Shown here piece by piece: positions 31,430 to 42,265 of a stretch of DNA of 64,000 nt; positions within the stretch are counted from its first letter, which is position 1; each line of letters begins with the position of its first letter. A program made the position numbers and the translations under genes. The notes beneath the pieces are model-generated. The model saw only the letters and a list, made by a program, of their open reading frames with translations, searched no databases and had not been told where the DNA came from. The stretch lies in the NCBI GenBank assembly GCA_020249435.1, contig JADCFQ010000007.1:124001-188000 (forward strand), given 5' to 3'. The stretch comes from Roseomonas sp. (lineage in GTDB: Bacteria > Pseudomonadota > Alphaproteobacteria > Acetobacterales > Acetobacteraceae).

Positions 31430-32781
31430 TGGCCGCGCCCGTTTCCCACTGGCAGCGCCATCGCGGCTGGCTGGTCGTGCTGGGGGCCTTCCTGGTCATG
31501 CTGGTGGGCTTCGGCGCGATCTATTCGAGTTCAGCCTTCGCGCCGGAAATCGCTGCCAGCCTGGGGCTTCAACGCGGCGATGCCGCCATGGTGCTGGCGC
31601 TCAGCAGTAGTGTCACCTTTTTTGTGAGCGCCATCAGCGGCCCGCTTTCTGATCGTGTCGGGCCGCGCCCACTCGCGGTTTTCGGCACGCTGCTGATTGC
31701 GCTTGGCCTTGGCATTGCTGCTGCGGCCACGGATGCCGCCAGTTTCTTCGCAAGCTACGGGCTTTTGGTCGGTATTGGCGTCGGCCTCGCATATGTGCCG
31801 GCGGTAGCAACTGTGCAGCGGTGGTTCCTCGCCAATCGCGGCCTTGCTTCCGGCATAGCACTCAGCGGCATTGGTGTCGGCACGGCGCTGATCCCGCTGA
31901 TCAAGCTGATCCTGGCTGATTTCGGTGATTGGCGCTTTGCCTTCCTGATCTGTGCGGGCCTTGCCGCGCTGGTCGGGCTTGCTGGCGCGCTGCTGCTGGA
32001 AGCGCGGCCCGAGGCGCATGGCTTGGGCCCTGATGGCACCAGGCTGCGCACCAGGCAGGCCGCACCCAAGCCGGAAGGCCTGGAATTACGGGAAGCGCTG
32101 CGGAGCCCTGCCTTTCTGCTGGCCTATGCCGGTACGCTACTGGTCGCGATCCCAGCCGCCGCGCCGCTCATGCTGCTGGTCGGCACGGCAGAGGCGCGGG
32201 GCCTTTCCCATCCCCAGGCCGTGGCGCTGCTCGGGCTGATGGGCGTTGGCACCATCATTGGGCGGTTTTGCCTGGCGGCGCTGGCCGATCTGCTGGGCAG
32301 GAGGCTTGGCTTTCTGCTGTCTTGCCTTGGCGTTTCGGTTGCCATGATGCTTTGGGCGCTGGCCGAAGGCGCAACATCCTTGCAAGGCTTTGCGCTGATC
32401 TACGGCGCGCTGCAGGGCGGTTTTGTCGCGCTACTGCCCGCCTTTGTGGCCGATAGCTTCGGCAGCCGTTCGGTCGGCGGCTTGGTTGGGCTGCTTTACA
32501 CGAGTCGCGGCATTGCGCTGCTGGCGGGGGTGCCGCTGGTCAGCCTGGGCGTGTCCGCCCTTGGCGCGCATGACCTGCCGGTCGCTGTTTGCGGCCTTAT
32601 TGGCATGCTGGGCACGCTGCTGCTGGCCATGGCCCGGCCTGCGCCCCGCAAGGGCAAGCCCCATCCCAAGGCTGAGCCCCCCCAAACCGAAACCGCCATC
32701 ACCCAGCTTGAGCCCGCGCGCCTGTTGCGTCGGAAATCAGCGGTACTGGCCATGCAAAGGGCAGGTCACCATGGAAACTGA
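31429..32781 (+). CDS. Major facilitator superfamily transporter
   Basis: A 450-residue inner-membrane transporter with twelve predicted helices. The first helix (HRGWLVVLGAFLVMLVGFGA) leads to a motif A-like loop, SGPLSDRVGPRPL, in the loop between helices 2 and 3. A related sequence, LADLLGRRLGF, lies in the second half. The arrangement with YSSSAFAPEIAASLGLQRGD and a VPAVATVQRWFLANRGLASG segment matches the oxalate/formate antiporter-like monocarboxylate branch of MFS. Start overlaps the small membrane protein stop. Its end overlaps the lipoprotein-like hydrolase gene by eleven bases. Substrate unknown. Confidence 0.85.
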   Translation: MAAPVSHWQRHRGWLVVLGAFLVMLVGFGAIYSSSAFAPEIAASLGLQRGDAAMVLALSSSVTFFVSAISGPLSDRVGPRPLAVFGTLLIALGLGIAAAATDAASFFASYGLLVGIGVGLAYVPAVATVQRWFLANRGLASGIALSGIGVGTALIPLIKLILADFGDWRFAFLICAGLAALVGLAGALLLEARPEAHGLGPDGTRLRTRQAAPKPEGLELREALRSPAFLLAYAGTLLVAIPAAAPLMLLVGTAEARGLSHPQAVALLGLMGVGTIIGRFCLAALADLLGRRLGFLLSCLGVSVAMMLWALAEGATSLQGFALIYGALQGGFVALLPAFVADSFGSRSVGGLVGLLYTSRGIALLAGVPLVSLGVSALGAHDLPVAVCGLIGMLGTLLLAMARPAPRKGKPHPKAEPPQTETAITQLEPARLLRRKSAVLAMQRAGHHGN

Positions 32782-33739
32782 ACGCCGCCGCAGCTTGGCG
32801 CTTTCCTTCGCATCAGTGCTGACCCTGGCCGGGTGCCTTCTGTCCGGCCTGCCACGCACCGCGATGGCCGAGGCGCCCGCCCCAGAATCCAACAGCCAGA
32901 CCGCGAGCCTGCCCAAAACCCCGGCGCGCGGGGGCGTGCGTTCCTTCGCGGTGGAATTGGCTGATGGCAGCGGGATATTTGATATGCCGGAAGCGACCAC
33001 GCAGCACAGATTGCCCGCAGTGCTGATCATTCATGACGCGCCGGGCGCCGATGGCCGCGCCGCGCGCTATGCGGAGCAATTGCTCGGCGCCGATATCGCC
33101 GTGCTGGAATTGCACGACGCAAGCCTTGCTTCCGTTGGTGCGGCGCTGGCGGCACTGGCGGCGGACCCACGCATCAACCCAGCGCGGATTGGCGTGTTGG
33201 GATTTGGCCAAGGCGCCCGGTTGGCGCTGGAAATGCCCGGCGCATCGGTACGCGCCTTGCTGTACCCGGGCTGCGCTTCCCTTGCTGGCGCACGAAAAAT
33301 CGCGGCCAATACAATCGCCATCGCCGCGCGCGAGCCCCTCACCTGGCGTTTCGATGCACTGATTCGCGGCTTCATCGGCCCGGCCGAGTATGCGTGGAAC
33401 TACAATGTCTCAGGCGGGGCGCCGGGCTTTACCCTTGGGCAAAGCGCTTCCGCCATGCTGCTGCTGCACGGCACGGAAGACCCGGCCAACCCGCCTGATG
33501 CCTGCGCACGCCTGACCCAAACCCTGCAAGGCCAGGGCGTTGCGGTGGAGCATCACGAAATCCCCGGCGCTGGCTATGCCTGGGATGTGCCTGAGCTTGG
33601 CGCCGGCCAATCCGCGCTTTTGCCCGCCCCCGGCATGCCGGAACGCCTGCCCATCCGCCCCTGGCCCGCCATGGCAGCAAAAACAGCGGCCGAGGTTACG
33701 GGGTTTTTCGCCCAGCATTTCAGCGACACCCCACCATGA
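32771..33739 (+). CDS. Exported dienelactone-hydrolase-like protein lacking catalytic residues
   Basis: A 322-residue alpha/beta-hydrolase-fold protein. The leader has a lipobox-like LAGC at residues 19-22 and a possible Sec cleavage after AMA further on. The fold is visible: PAVLIIHDAPG, then VLGFGQGARLAL at the nucleophile elbow (about 142-153), and LLHGTEDPANPPD at the acid position. Dienelactone hydrolases carry Cys or Ser in G-x-C/S-x-G; here the elbow reads GFGQG with Gly146. The usual histidine in GAGHGF is replaced (GAGYAW, Tyr269). It is therefore probably not a hydrolase and may bind a ligand. It overlaps both the MFS and TauE-like genes. Confidence 0.75.
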   Translation: METERRRSLALSFASVLTLAGCLLSGLPRTAMAEAPAPESNSQTASLPKTPARGGVRSFAVELADGSGIFDMPEATTQHRLPAVLIIHDAPGADGRAARYAEQLLGADIAVLELHDASLASVGAALAALAADPRINPARIGVLGFGQGARLALEMPGASVRALLYPGCASLAGARKIAANTIAIAAREPLTWRFDALIRGFIGPAEYAWNYNVSGGAPGFTLGQSASAMLLLHGTEDPANPPDACARLTQTLQGQGVAVEHHEIPGAGYAWDVPELGAGQSALLPAPGMPERLPIRPWPAMAAKTAAEVTGFFAQHFSDTPP

Positions 33740-34590
33740 GCCTGGATGCCGCCGAACCCCGCCGCCCCGCGCGCTGGCGTGTGCTCGCCGCGGGGCTTGC
33801 TGGGCTTGCCATATTGCCGGCCTATGCCGCGCTGCTGGGTGATGTTCCCGGCATGGCGCAACCCCTGACTGCGATTTTCGGTGTTTTCCTGGCGGCCTAT
33901 GCCTCGGCCATGGTGGGTTTTGCCTTCTCAGCCCTATGCGCGCCGATCCTGGCGCTGGCGGGGCTTGATGCGCTAAGCCTGGTGCAAACACTGATGATCT
34001 GCAGCATTGCAATTTATGGCTGGAGCACCTTTGTGCTGCGCCGGGACCTGGATTTCCAGGCTCTCGCGCCGCTGCTGCTGGGCGGGCTTTGCGCCTTGCC
34101 TTTTGGTGTCTGGCTTTTGCTACGCCTGCCAGAGGGTTCCCTGCATGCAACCGTGCTTGGCGCGATGCTATTCGCCTATGGCGTCTTCGCCCTGCTGCGC
34201 CAGCCAAGGCCGCTCCGCCGGCCCGATCGCTTCGGGACTGAGCTGCTTATCGGCGCAACAGGTGGGCTGACCGGCGCGCTGGCTGCCTTTCCTGGCGCGA
34301 TGATTGCCATTTGGTGCGGGCTGAAACCCTGGCGGAAGGAACGCCAGCGCGCGGTGCTGCAAGCCTATATCCTGGTGATGCAAGTGGCTGCCCTTGGCGT
34401 GATTGCCGCGCTTTCCGGGGCAAATGGCCGCACCGCGCTGCCGAATGGCGCCTGCTTCGCCTATCTGCTGCCCGCCGCGCTTGGCACGGTTTGCGGGCTG
34501 GAGGTGTTTCGCTTCATGACCGAAAGGCAGTTCGGCCGTTCGGTCAATCTGCTGCTGGTCTTGAGCGGGATTGCGATGCTGCTGGCGTGA
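33736..34590 (+). CDS. TauE/SafE-family membrane exporter
   Basis: A 284-residue inner-membrane protein with about eight helices. Two related halves are visible, each starting with a Gly/Ala-rich helix (YASAMVGFAFSALCAPILAL and ATGGLTGALAAFPGAMIAIW). This is the pattern of TauE/SafE anion exporters, proposed to move sulphite, sulphoacetate or related organic anions. The ATG overlaps the stop of the preceding gene (ATGA), completing a translationally coupled run from the small ORFs to here. It converges with the papain-like peptidase gene after seven bases. Confidence 0.83.
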   Translation: MSLDAAEPRRPARWRVLAAGLAGLAILPAYAALLGDVPGMAQPLTAIFGVFLAAYASAMVGFAFSALCAPILALAGLDALSLVQTLMICSIAIYGWSTFVLRRDLDFQALAPLLLGGLCALPFGVWLLLRLPEGSLHATVLGAMLFAYGVFALLRQPRPLRRPDRFGTELLIGATGGLTGALAAFPGAMIAIWCGLKPWRKERQRAVLQAYILVMQVAALGVIAALSGANGRTALPNGACFAYLLPAALGTVCGLEVFRFMTERQFGRSVNLLLVLSGIAMLLA

Positions 34591-34597
34591 GGAGGGC

Positions 34598-35869
34598 TTA
34601 TTGAATGACCCCATATTCCCAGACGAAATATTCCATCAACGCCGCCGGGATCAGGCCATAGCCGCGCGGAAAATCCCAATCCCCCTTTGCTTCCTTCGCG
34701 AGCGGCGATTGCCGGGCGAAATCCTGCGCACCCCAACTGTTGCGAAACAGGAAAAAGCCGGGAAATGACTTATAGCCAGGAAACACCGGCGAAGCGATGC
34801 CCGGCACGTTGCGCAGATAGCCAACGACGCAAACGGCGTGGCCCGCCTTGCCAACAATATGGGTTGGTGGCGGCAGCGGAAGCAGCCCTGAATTCCAGAA
34901 GAATTGATCATACCAGATATTGCCGGATGGCTTCTGGGGATCGGCAAAACCTGCGATGCTGACCGCAACTGGTTTTCCGTCCTTCAACCAATCATAAACG
35001 CGCCGCGCCAAGCCGGGCGGACGCGACTGGTAGTCTGGGAAATCCAAGCCCGCCACCGAAAATTTCCGCGCTTTCCCATCCGCCATGGCGGCGGCTGTGA
35101 TGGGCTGAGCGACCTTGTTCCAATCCAGGATGTTGTTGGCCTCATCCCCAGGCTCAAAGTAATCGCGGCAAAGACCTTCCTGCGCCGCGCCATCAACATT
35201 CAGCACCGCAGCCGCATCAATCTGCTTAAGCCCCCCACCCTGATAGGCCGGTTGTTGGATCTTGGGGGAGGTGATTACGCCCTTTCGCGCCAACCGATAC
35301 AGAAAACGCGCAGAAAGCCTTTGCGGTGGCGTAACGCCTGGAAGTTGACGCGCTGCCTGCAATTCAGCACAGGCGGCCATCGCAAACCCGATACAGGAAG
35401 GCCAAGGCCGCTGATCGCGGACCGGCCAAAGGCGCATGGACCGAAGGTCTATTGACTTGTTCGGCAGTTCACGCCGAACCGGCTTATTTATGGCATTTTT
35501 CTCCACAGCCGCCACAAACGTCGCCGCTGTTGCCTCCCTCGTTGACAGCGCTGATCCGTCCAGGGCAGCGAGGGGAACATTAAAGGCGCGGGCCTCCTGA
35601 AGGGCCTCGATGGCTTGGAAATTGGGGGGCAGCGCCCCGCTTTGCGCCAAAATAAACAGGACATGAGAGCGTACATCACGCTGACCGCCGGTTGGATAAC
35701 GCGACCAATCCAGCCCCAAGGCTTTTTGCGCCTTTGGGTCACTCAGCGAGGAGTTATTGAACAGAAATGCGTAAGCCTGTTCCGGGGTGGTCAGCGCCAG
35801 GGTAACCGTAATGTCATTGATGACTTTCGCGGAAATACCGCCCTGCCGCAAGATGGTGATGAGATCCAT
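34598..35869 (-). CDS. Papain-like (C1-type) cysteine peptidase
   Basis: A 423-residue protein from the ATG at 35869, which has GAGG five bases upstream. The frame is open 14 codons further without a site. The catalytic order of papain is complete. Gln153 (VRDQ) is six residues before Cys159 (PSCIGFA), as in papain; His344 is in GKAGHAVCVVGY and Asn377 in FLFRNSWG. The ~140-residue N-terminal region (starting DLITILRQGGISAKVINDI) has no recognised fold and no signal peptide. The 33-residue His-Asn spacing indicates an extra loop. It is the last gene of the trio with the PAP2-like enzyme and the CadC-like regulator. A cytoplasmic or conditionally exported peptidase is inferred. Confidence 0.83.
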   Translation of the reverse strand: MDLITILRQGGISAKVINDITVTLALTTPEQAYAFLFNNSSLSDPKAQKALGLDWSRYPTGGQRDVRSHVLFILAQSGALPPNFQAIEALQEARAFNVPLAALDGSALSTREATAATFVAAVEKNAINKPVRRELPNKSIDLRSMRLWPVRDQRPWPSCIGFAMAACAELQAARQLPGVTPPQRLSARFLYRLARKGVITSPKIQQPAYQGGGLKQIDAAAVLNVDGAAQEGLCRDYFEPGDEANNILDWNKVAQPITAAAMADGKARKFSVAGLDFPDYQSRPPGLARRVYDWLKDGKPVAVSIAGFADPQKPSGNIWYDQFFWNSGLLPLPPPTHIVGKAGHAVCVVGYLRNVPGIASPVFPGYKSFPGFFLFRNSWGAQDFARQSPLAKEAKGDWDFPRGYGLIPAALMEYFVWEYGVIQ

Positions 35870-35959
35870 GTCAGCCTCTTTTTTTTCCTGTGAAGATTTC
35901 ATTGCGAGCATGGCGCTGGCCTGGCCGCGCCATACCGCCTTGAAGCACGGGCCAATGTT

Positions 35960-36970
35960 TTATGTCGGCGGCAGGAGACTCTTCACCTTTTCGGCCAAAA
36001 CATCGGGCAAGGGCCTGAAGGGCTGGAATTGGTCTGGCGTCTGATACGCGTTGGTGTGCAGCCATTCTGTCTTGATATCGGCGACAAGCCGGGTCAATTC
36101 AGTCGACTGCCCCGCATTTGCCGCCACAAACTTGCCTTTCCAAAGCTGTGTCAATTCTTGCGCAAGCCAAAGCCCGGCTTCGGAATCGGCACTGAAATGC
36201 ACGCCGGCGATTTCACGATTGCGCGCAATCCGCGCCGCAAACGCCTTTGCCGGGGTTTCAATACCATGCGGCGTATTCCCCTGGCGCAATATGGCAGAGA
36301 GCATTTCGGCGATCAGATGGCTTTGGAAGGAATGATTGCTTGGGTAGGACGGATGCCGCGGGGTGGGTACGATTGGCAGCAGGGCGGGATAGAGTTGTAC
36401 GGGCCGCGGCGCCTTGAATTCCCTTTTCCAATGCATGCCAATTACCGTTCCAACGGCGAAGCAAAGATAGATCAGGGCAGCGGTTGCCGGGCGGCGCGAT
36501 TGGTCCGCATTCAGGAATTGCCGCCAATCCTTATCCAGGCGGGCGCTTTGTTGCAGAATTTCTTCCTGACGGGTCGGCCTGAGGACTGCCTGCTGACGCA
36601 ATCTGTTGATTTCAGCCTTGAGCCATTGGCCAGCGACATAATTGCCAGAAGCATCCTTGACGGCAGACGTATAAGGTGGATCCGCCGGGCGCTTGGCGCG
36701 CCAATTTTCGGCCAGCAGAACAGGCAGGCTGAGCTGCGCGCGTAGCGCCGGGGACCACCAGGCATCATCGAATTTTGTTTGGCCGAAATCAATGAGGATC
36801 GGGTAATCACCCGGAATCCTTGGCGGGTAGGGAGCATTGGGCTGCGGCTCGTTTTCGCCGAGCATCCCTCCTATGGCGATGCCGGGAATGGCATTGGCGC
36901 CGCCGTCCATTCCGCCTTCCATACCCCCTTCCATGCCACCTTCCATTCCCCCTTCTCCAAAGCTTGGCAT
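35960..36970 (-). CDS. Vanadium haloperoxidase / PAP2-superfamily protein with GGM(E/D) N-terminal repeat
   Basis: A 336-residue protein without signal peptide. The oxyanion-binding residues of the PAP2/vanadium haloperoxidase superfamily are all present in order: Lys182-x6-Arg189-Pro190, Ser211 and His213 in PSNH, and Arg252-x5-His258-x3-Asp262. Absence of membrane helices and the length favour a soluble haloperoxidase-like or acid phosphatase-like enzyme. Residues 6-24 are a tandem EGGM/DGG repeat. The gene lies 46 bases after the regulator gene and 90 bases before the peptidase start. Whether it binds phosphate or vanadate cannot be told from sequence. Confidence 0.8.
   Translation of the reverse strand: MPSFGEGGMEGGMEGGMEGGMDGGANAIPGIAIGGMLGENEPQPNAPYPPRIPGDYPILIDFGQTKFDDAWWSPALRAQLSLPVLLAENWRAKRPADPPYTSAVKDASGNYVAGQWLKAEINRLRQQAVLRPTRQEEILQQSARLDKDWRQFLNADQSRRPATAALIYLCFAVGTVIGMHWKREFKAPRPVQLYPALLPIVPTPRHPSYPSNHSFQSHLIAEMLSAILRQGNTPHGIETPAKAFAARIARNREIAGVHFSADSEAGLWLAQELTQLWKGKFVAANAGQSTELTRLVADIKTEWLHTNAYQTPDQFQPFRPLPDVLAEKVKSLLPPT
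36899..36955 (-). repeat. 12-base tandem repeat coding for GGM(E/D)
   Basis: Four to five 12-base units encode Gly-Gly-Met-Glu/Asp in residues 6-24 of the PAP2-like protein. Glycine codons vary between units (GGG, GGA, GGT, GGC), so the peptide rather than the DNA seems to be maintained. Confidence 0.8.
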
Positions 36971-37016
36971 TTCCTTTTCCTTTCAGGTTTACAGGAAAAT
37001 CGAGATAGAGCACTCG

Positions 37017-38609
37017 TTACGCCGGTACACCCGCCGCGACTAAGAAATCCGCATATAGGCGTCGCCTTTCTGCGGACTGACTGCCGGCGGTATTTGCGAC
37101 CTTTCGCGCCCTCAAATTAGGTTGGAGAAGCATCAAGTTCTCTCGCAATGACTTGGCCTCCTCTAATCGTTCTGCGCCAACAAGTGCAGCCACTGTGGTG
37201 CGCAGATTGCTCGTGTAATTGGGATTGCGTTTATAGGAACGAAGACCCCAAACAGCCGCGTCATCAAACCTATTCAAGGAAAAATAGGCTATACTCAGGT
37301 AATGCTCGTGACGGTAGCGAAATGGATCCAACGGTGACAGGCTCAAAGCCCTCTCACCCCTGCGTACGGCCTCGTCGGCCTTGCCAATATAGGACAAAGT
37401 CGGCATCGACCACGTCAATGTTTCCACATCATTCGGAGCCATTCGGAAAGCATCGTCGAGTAGGCTTTCCCCAGAAACAAAGTCTTGCTCCATGATGGTT
37501 CTGCTATGGCCGAAAAGAGCAAGCGTGCGCGCGTTCTCGGGGTCTAGTCGCAAGGCATTCCTCGCTGTCTTTTCCATTAAAGTTTTGTCGGCCACCCAAT
37601 CGGACGACCAAAACTGGAACATCCTTAGTGTCAGCCACCACGCCTTCGTACCCAGTAAACTGCCATAGCCGCCATCCAACTCAAGCGCGCGTTCCAGGAT
37701 GCGCCCGGCCTCATCAAAGGAATGGCGGTCAAGCCGAAGGATCAACTCCTTCGCGCGCAGAAGTAGATGATAAGCGCCCAAATGTTCGGGGGGGCGGCGC
37801 AGGCTGCAGCGCAGCTCGGCGGCGGTGATCTGCGGCACCAGTGCATGCGTAATTTTGCTGGCGACCTCATCCTGGAACTCGAACAATTCCTCACGCTGCA
37901 AGCGCACATTGTCGGTCCAAAGCCGCACCCCTGACTCGCTGTCTTCCAGGTTGACCGAAAGGCGCAGCTTCTGGCCTTGTGCGCGAATGGTGCTGGTCAC
38001 CAAATAGCGCGCGCAAAGCTTCTGCGCTACCTCGGAAAAACCCGTATTGGCAGGGTCCACCAGGCGCGATGAATTGCTGGAAATTACCACCGGTTCGCGA
38101 AACCGCGTCAGGATTTCCGTGATGTCATGCGTAATGCCCTCAGCGAGCCAAGGGTCTTCCGGGTCCGGCCCCAGCCAGCGCGGACGCAACACGGCAACGG
38201 TCGGTGCATCCGCGCTTACCGGAAGACGATCCAGGACGCTTCCCACTGGTGCGGGCATAATGGGCGCGGCGAACACAGCGGGACGGGCCACTTCCTGTTC
38301 CGGCACCGTATCCAGAACATAGCCACGGCGGGGCAGGGTTTTCAGCATCTCGGCATCGGCGGCGCCCAAAGCGCGGCGCAATTCGCTGATGCATTGCGTG
38401 ACCCCCGCTGGCGTCACGGTCACATCCGGCCAGACACGATCCAGAATCTCATCCTGGGAAAGCAATTGCCCAGCATGTTCCAGCAGCAAATTCAGCAAAG
38501 AAAGCGTCTTGGCGCGCAGCATCGTGCGCGACCCATCCGCGGCAATCACCTCACCGCGCACGGCATCAAGCACACACCCCCCAAAGCGCACCCGCCCGGA
38601 TGTTTGCAC
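37017..38609 (-). CDS. CadC/OmpR-type winged-helix regulator with TolB-like and TPR domains
   Basis: A 530-residue regulator. Residues ~5-105 form an OmpR/CadC-type winged helix (LLSQDEILDRVWPDVTV, then QCISELRRALGAAD and LPRRGYVL). Residues ~130-270 resemble the TolB-like domain often found with such regulators or with adenylate cyclases (PTVAVLRPRWLG, LAEGITHDITEILTRF). From ~285 to the end are TPR-like helices (ALELDGGYGSLLGTKAWW, ALRLDPENARTLALFGHS). No transmembrane helix separates the parts, so the protein is cytoplasmic. It starts with GTG. A perfect palindrome lies 19 bases upstream. Sampled lines of this gene are 52-55% G+C against 67% in a sampled catabolic gene, a sign of transfer. 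Confidence 0.85.
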   Translation of the reverse strand: MQTSGRVRFGGCVLDAVRGEVIAADGSRTMLRAKTLSLLNLLLEHAGQLLSQDEILDRVWPDVTVTPAGVTQCISELRRALGAADAEMLKTLPRRGYVLDTVPEQEVARPAVFAAPIMPAPVGSVLDRLPVSADAPTVAVLRPRWLGPDPEDPWLAEGITHDITEILTRFREPVVISSNSSRLVDPANTGFSEVAQKLCARYLVTSTIRAQGQKLRLSVNLEDSESGVRLWTDNVRLQREELFEFQDEVASKITHALVPQITAAELRCSLRRPPEHLGAYHLLLRAKELILRLDRHSFDEAGRILERALELDGGYGSLLGTKAWWLTLRMFQFWSSDWVADKTLMEKTARNALRLDPENARTLALFGHSRTIMEQDFVSGESLLDDAFRMAPNDVETLTWSMPTLSYIGKADEAVRRGERALSLSPLDPFRYRHEHYLSIAYFSLNRFDDAAVWGLRSYKRNPNYTSNLRTTVAALVGAERLEEAKSLRENLMLLQPNLRARKVANTAGSQSAERRRLYADFLVAAGVPA

Positions 38610-38627
38610 CTTGACCTGACCCCTGTT

Positions 38628-38645
38628 TGTATCAAAAATGATACA
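38628..38645. promoter_or_regulatory. Perfect palindrome upstream of the CadC-like regulator
   Basis: TGTATCA and TGATACA are seven-base perfect arms around AAAA, 19-36 bases before the GTG at 38609. Size and symmetry fit a dimeric repressor or activator site. It may serve the regulator and the trio downstream; the binding protein is unknown. Confidence 0.5.
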
Positions 38646-38798
38646 CTCGGAAAATTAACGGTTCATACGCCGCCGCGTCAATAAAGATTCGGTGAAATGG
38701 TAAAAAGCCAAGGCACGCGCCACGCCTGCGCCCCCAGCCATGCGGGTTCAAGCCAAACCGCCCACGTGCCCGGAGACCAGCGGCGGCCTTTCACCGTG

Positions 38799-38822
38799 CC
38801 CTGCCGCGCCCCATCGGCAGGG
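38799..38822 (-). terminator. Possible terminator hairpin after isocitrate dehydrogenase
   Basis: CCCTGCCG (38799-38806) and CGGCAGGG (38815-38822) pair perfectly around eight bases, 21 bases after the isocitrate dehydrogenase stop on the minus strand. No T tract follows, so it is a weak candidate. Apart from it and the palindrome near the regulator, the 234-base gap holds nothing I recognise. Confidence 0.35.
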
Positions 38823-38843
38823 TCACGCGCCGCGGTGGCAGGC

Positions 38844-41180
<2,337 letters not shown>

Positions 41181-41250
41181 CTAGCCTGCCAGATCATTTC
41201 TAAGAAAATTTTAATTCTTGCGCTGGATCAAAGGCTTAAGCGCTTGCGGA

Positions 41251-42243
41251 TCAACGGTCCCCATAGCCATTCGGATGCGCTTCCCGCCAGGCCCAAGTGG
41301 TGCGCACAATTTCATCAATATCGCCAAAGCGCGGCGCCCAGCCGGTTTCGCGCCGGAGCTTCTCGCTTGCTGCCACCAACACGGCAGGGTCACCGGCGCG
41401 GCGGGGGCCGATGCTATGCGGCACGGCGCGGCCACTGACGCGTTCAATCGCGCCCAGCACCTGCTTCACCGAATGGCCTTCGCCATTGCCGATATTGTAG
41501 CGGCAAGACCCATGGGATTCGAGGCGCGCGAGCACGCGCAAATGCGCATCCGCCAGATCCGTCACATGCACGTAATCACGAATGCAGGTGCCATCGGGGG
41601 TTGGGTAATCATCGCCAAACACCGTCAGCGCCGGGCGCCGGCCAAGCGCCGCATCAATCGCGAGAGGTACCAGATGGGTTTCGGGGTTGTGATCCTCCCC
41701 TGCCCGTCCGGCAGGGTCTGAACCGGCAGCGTTGAAATAGCGCAGCGCGGCGTAGCGGAGCCCATGGATACGCTCTGCCCAGGCTAGCGCGGTCTCCACC
41801 ATCAGCTTGCTCTCGCCATAGGGATTGCCGGGGGCTACAGGGCAATCCTCATCAATCGGGATGCGTTCCGGCTTGCCGAAAAGTGCCGCGGTGGAAGACA
41901 GCACAAAGCGCAGGCACCCGGCTGCGACCGCGGCTTCAATCAGCCGCACGCTATTGCCGAGATTTTCCGCGAGGTAATGCATGGGCGATTTCATGCTTTC
42001 GCCCACCAGGGAAAGCGCCGCGAAATGCAGCACCGCATCAAAGCGCCAATTGGCGAAAACCCGCGCGAGCTCGGCACGATCCGCCAGCGGCGCCTGCACC
42101 AAAGTCGCACCAGCCGGCACGGCAGCGCGATGGCCCTGGCTGAGGTCATCCAGCACCACCACCTCATCACCACGATCAAGCAGTGCCAGCACCGCATGGC
42201 TGCCGACAAAACCCGCACCGCCTGTCACCAGATAACGCGCCAT
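41251..42243 (-). CDS. galE: UDP-glucose 4-epimerase
   Basis: A 330-residue extended SDR enzyme interconverting UDP-glucose and UDP-galactose for polysaccharide synthesis. The NAD motif GGAGFVGSH is at residues 8-16, and LHFAALSLVGES and LSSTAALFGKP follow. The catalytic Tyr-x3-Lys is in NPYGESKL, and CIRDYVHVTDLADAHL and YNIGNGEGHSV complete the GalE pattern. The ATG at 42243 begins the nucleotide-binding strand (ARYLVTGG); a longer frame upstream overlaps the L,D-transpeptidase end region and is not supported. The gene is 22 bases downstream of the transpeptidase on the same strand. Confidence 0.95.
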   Translation of the reverse strand: MARYLVTGGAGFVGSHAVLALLDRGDEVVVLDDLSQGHRAAVPAGATLVQAPLADRAELARVFANWRFDAVLHFAALSLVGESMKSPMHYLAENLGNSVRLIEAAVAAGCLRFVLSSTAALFGKPERIPIDEDCPVAPGNPYGESKLMVETALAWAERIHGLRYAALRYFNAAGSDPAGRAGEDHNPETHLVPLAIDAALGRRPALTVFGDDYPTPDGTCIRDYVHVTDLADAHLRVLARLESHGSCRYNIGNGEGHSVKQVLGAIERVSGRAVPHSIGPRRAGDPAVLVAASEKLRRETGWAPRFGDIDEIVRTTWAWREAHPNGYGDR

Positions 42244-42265
42244 ATCCAAACCCTGCCTTACAGCG

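Noticed and set aside
36899-36955. Microsatellite-like artefact in the PAP2-like gene
   Set aside because: The unit is 12 bases in frame, synonymous positions differ between units, and the peptide repeat is regular, so it is reported as a coding repeat.
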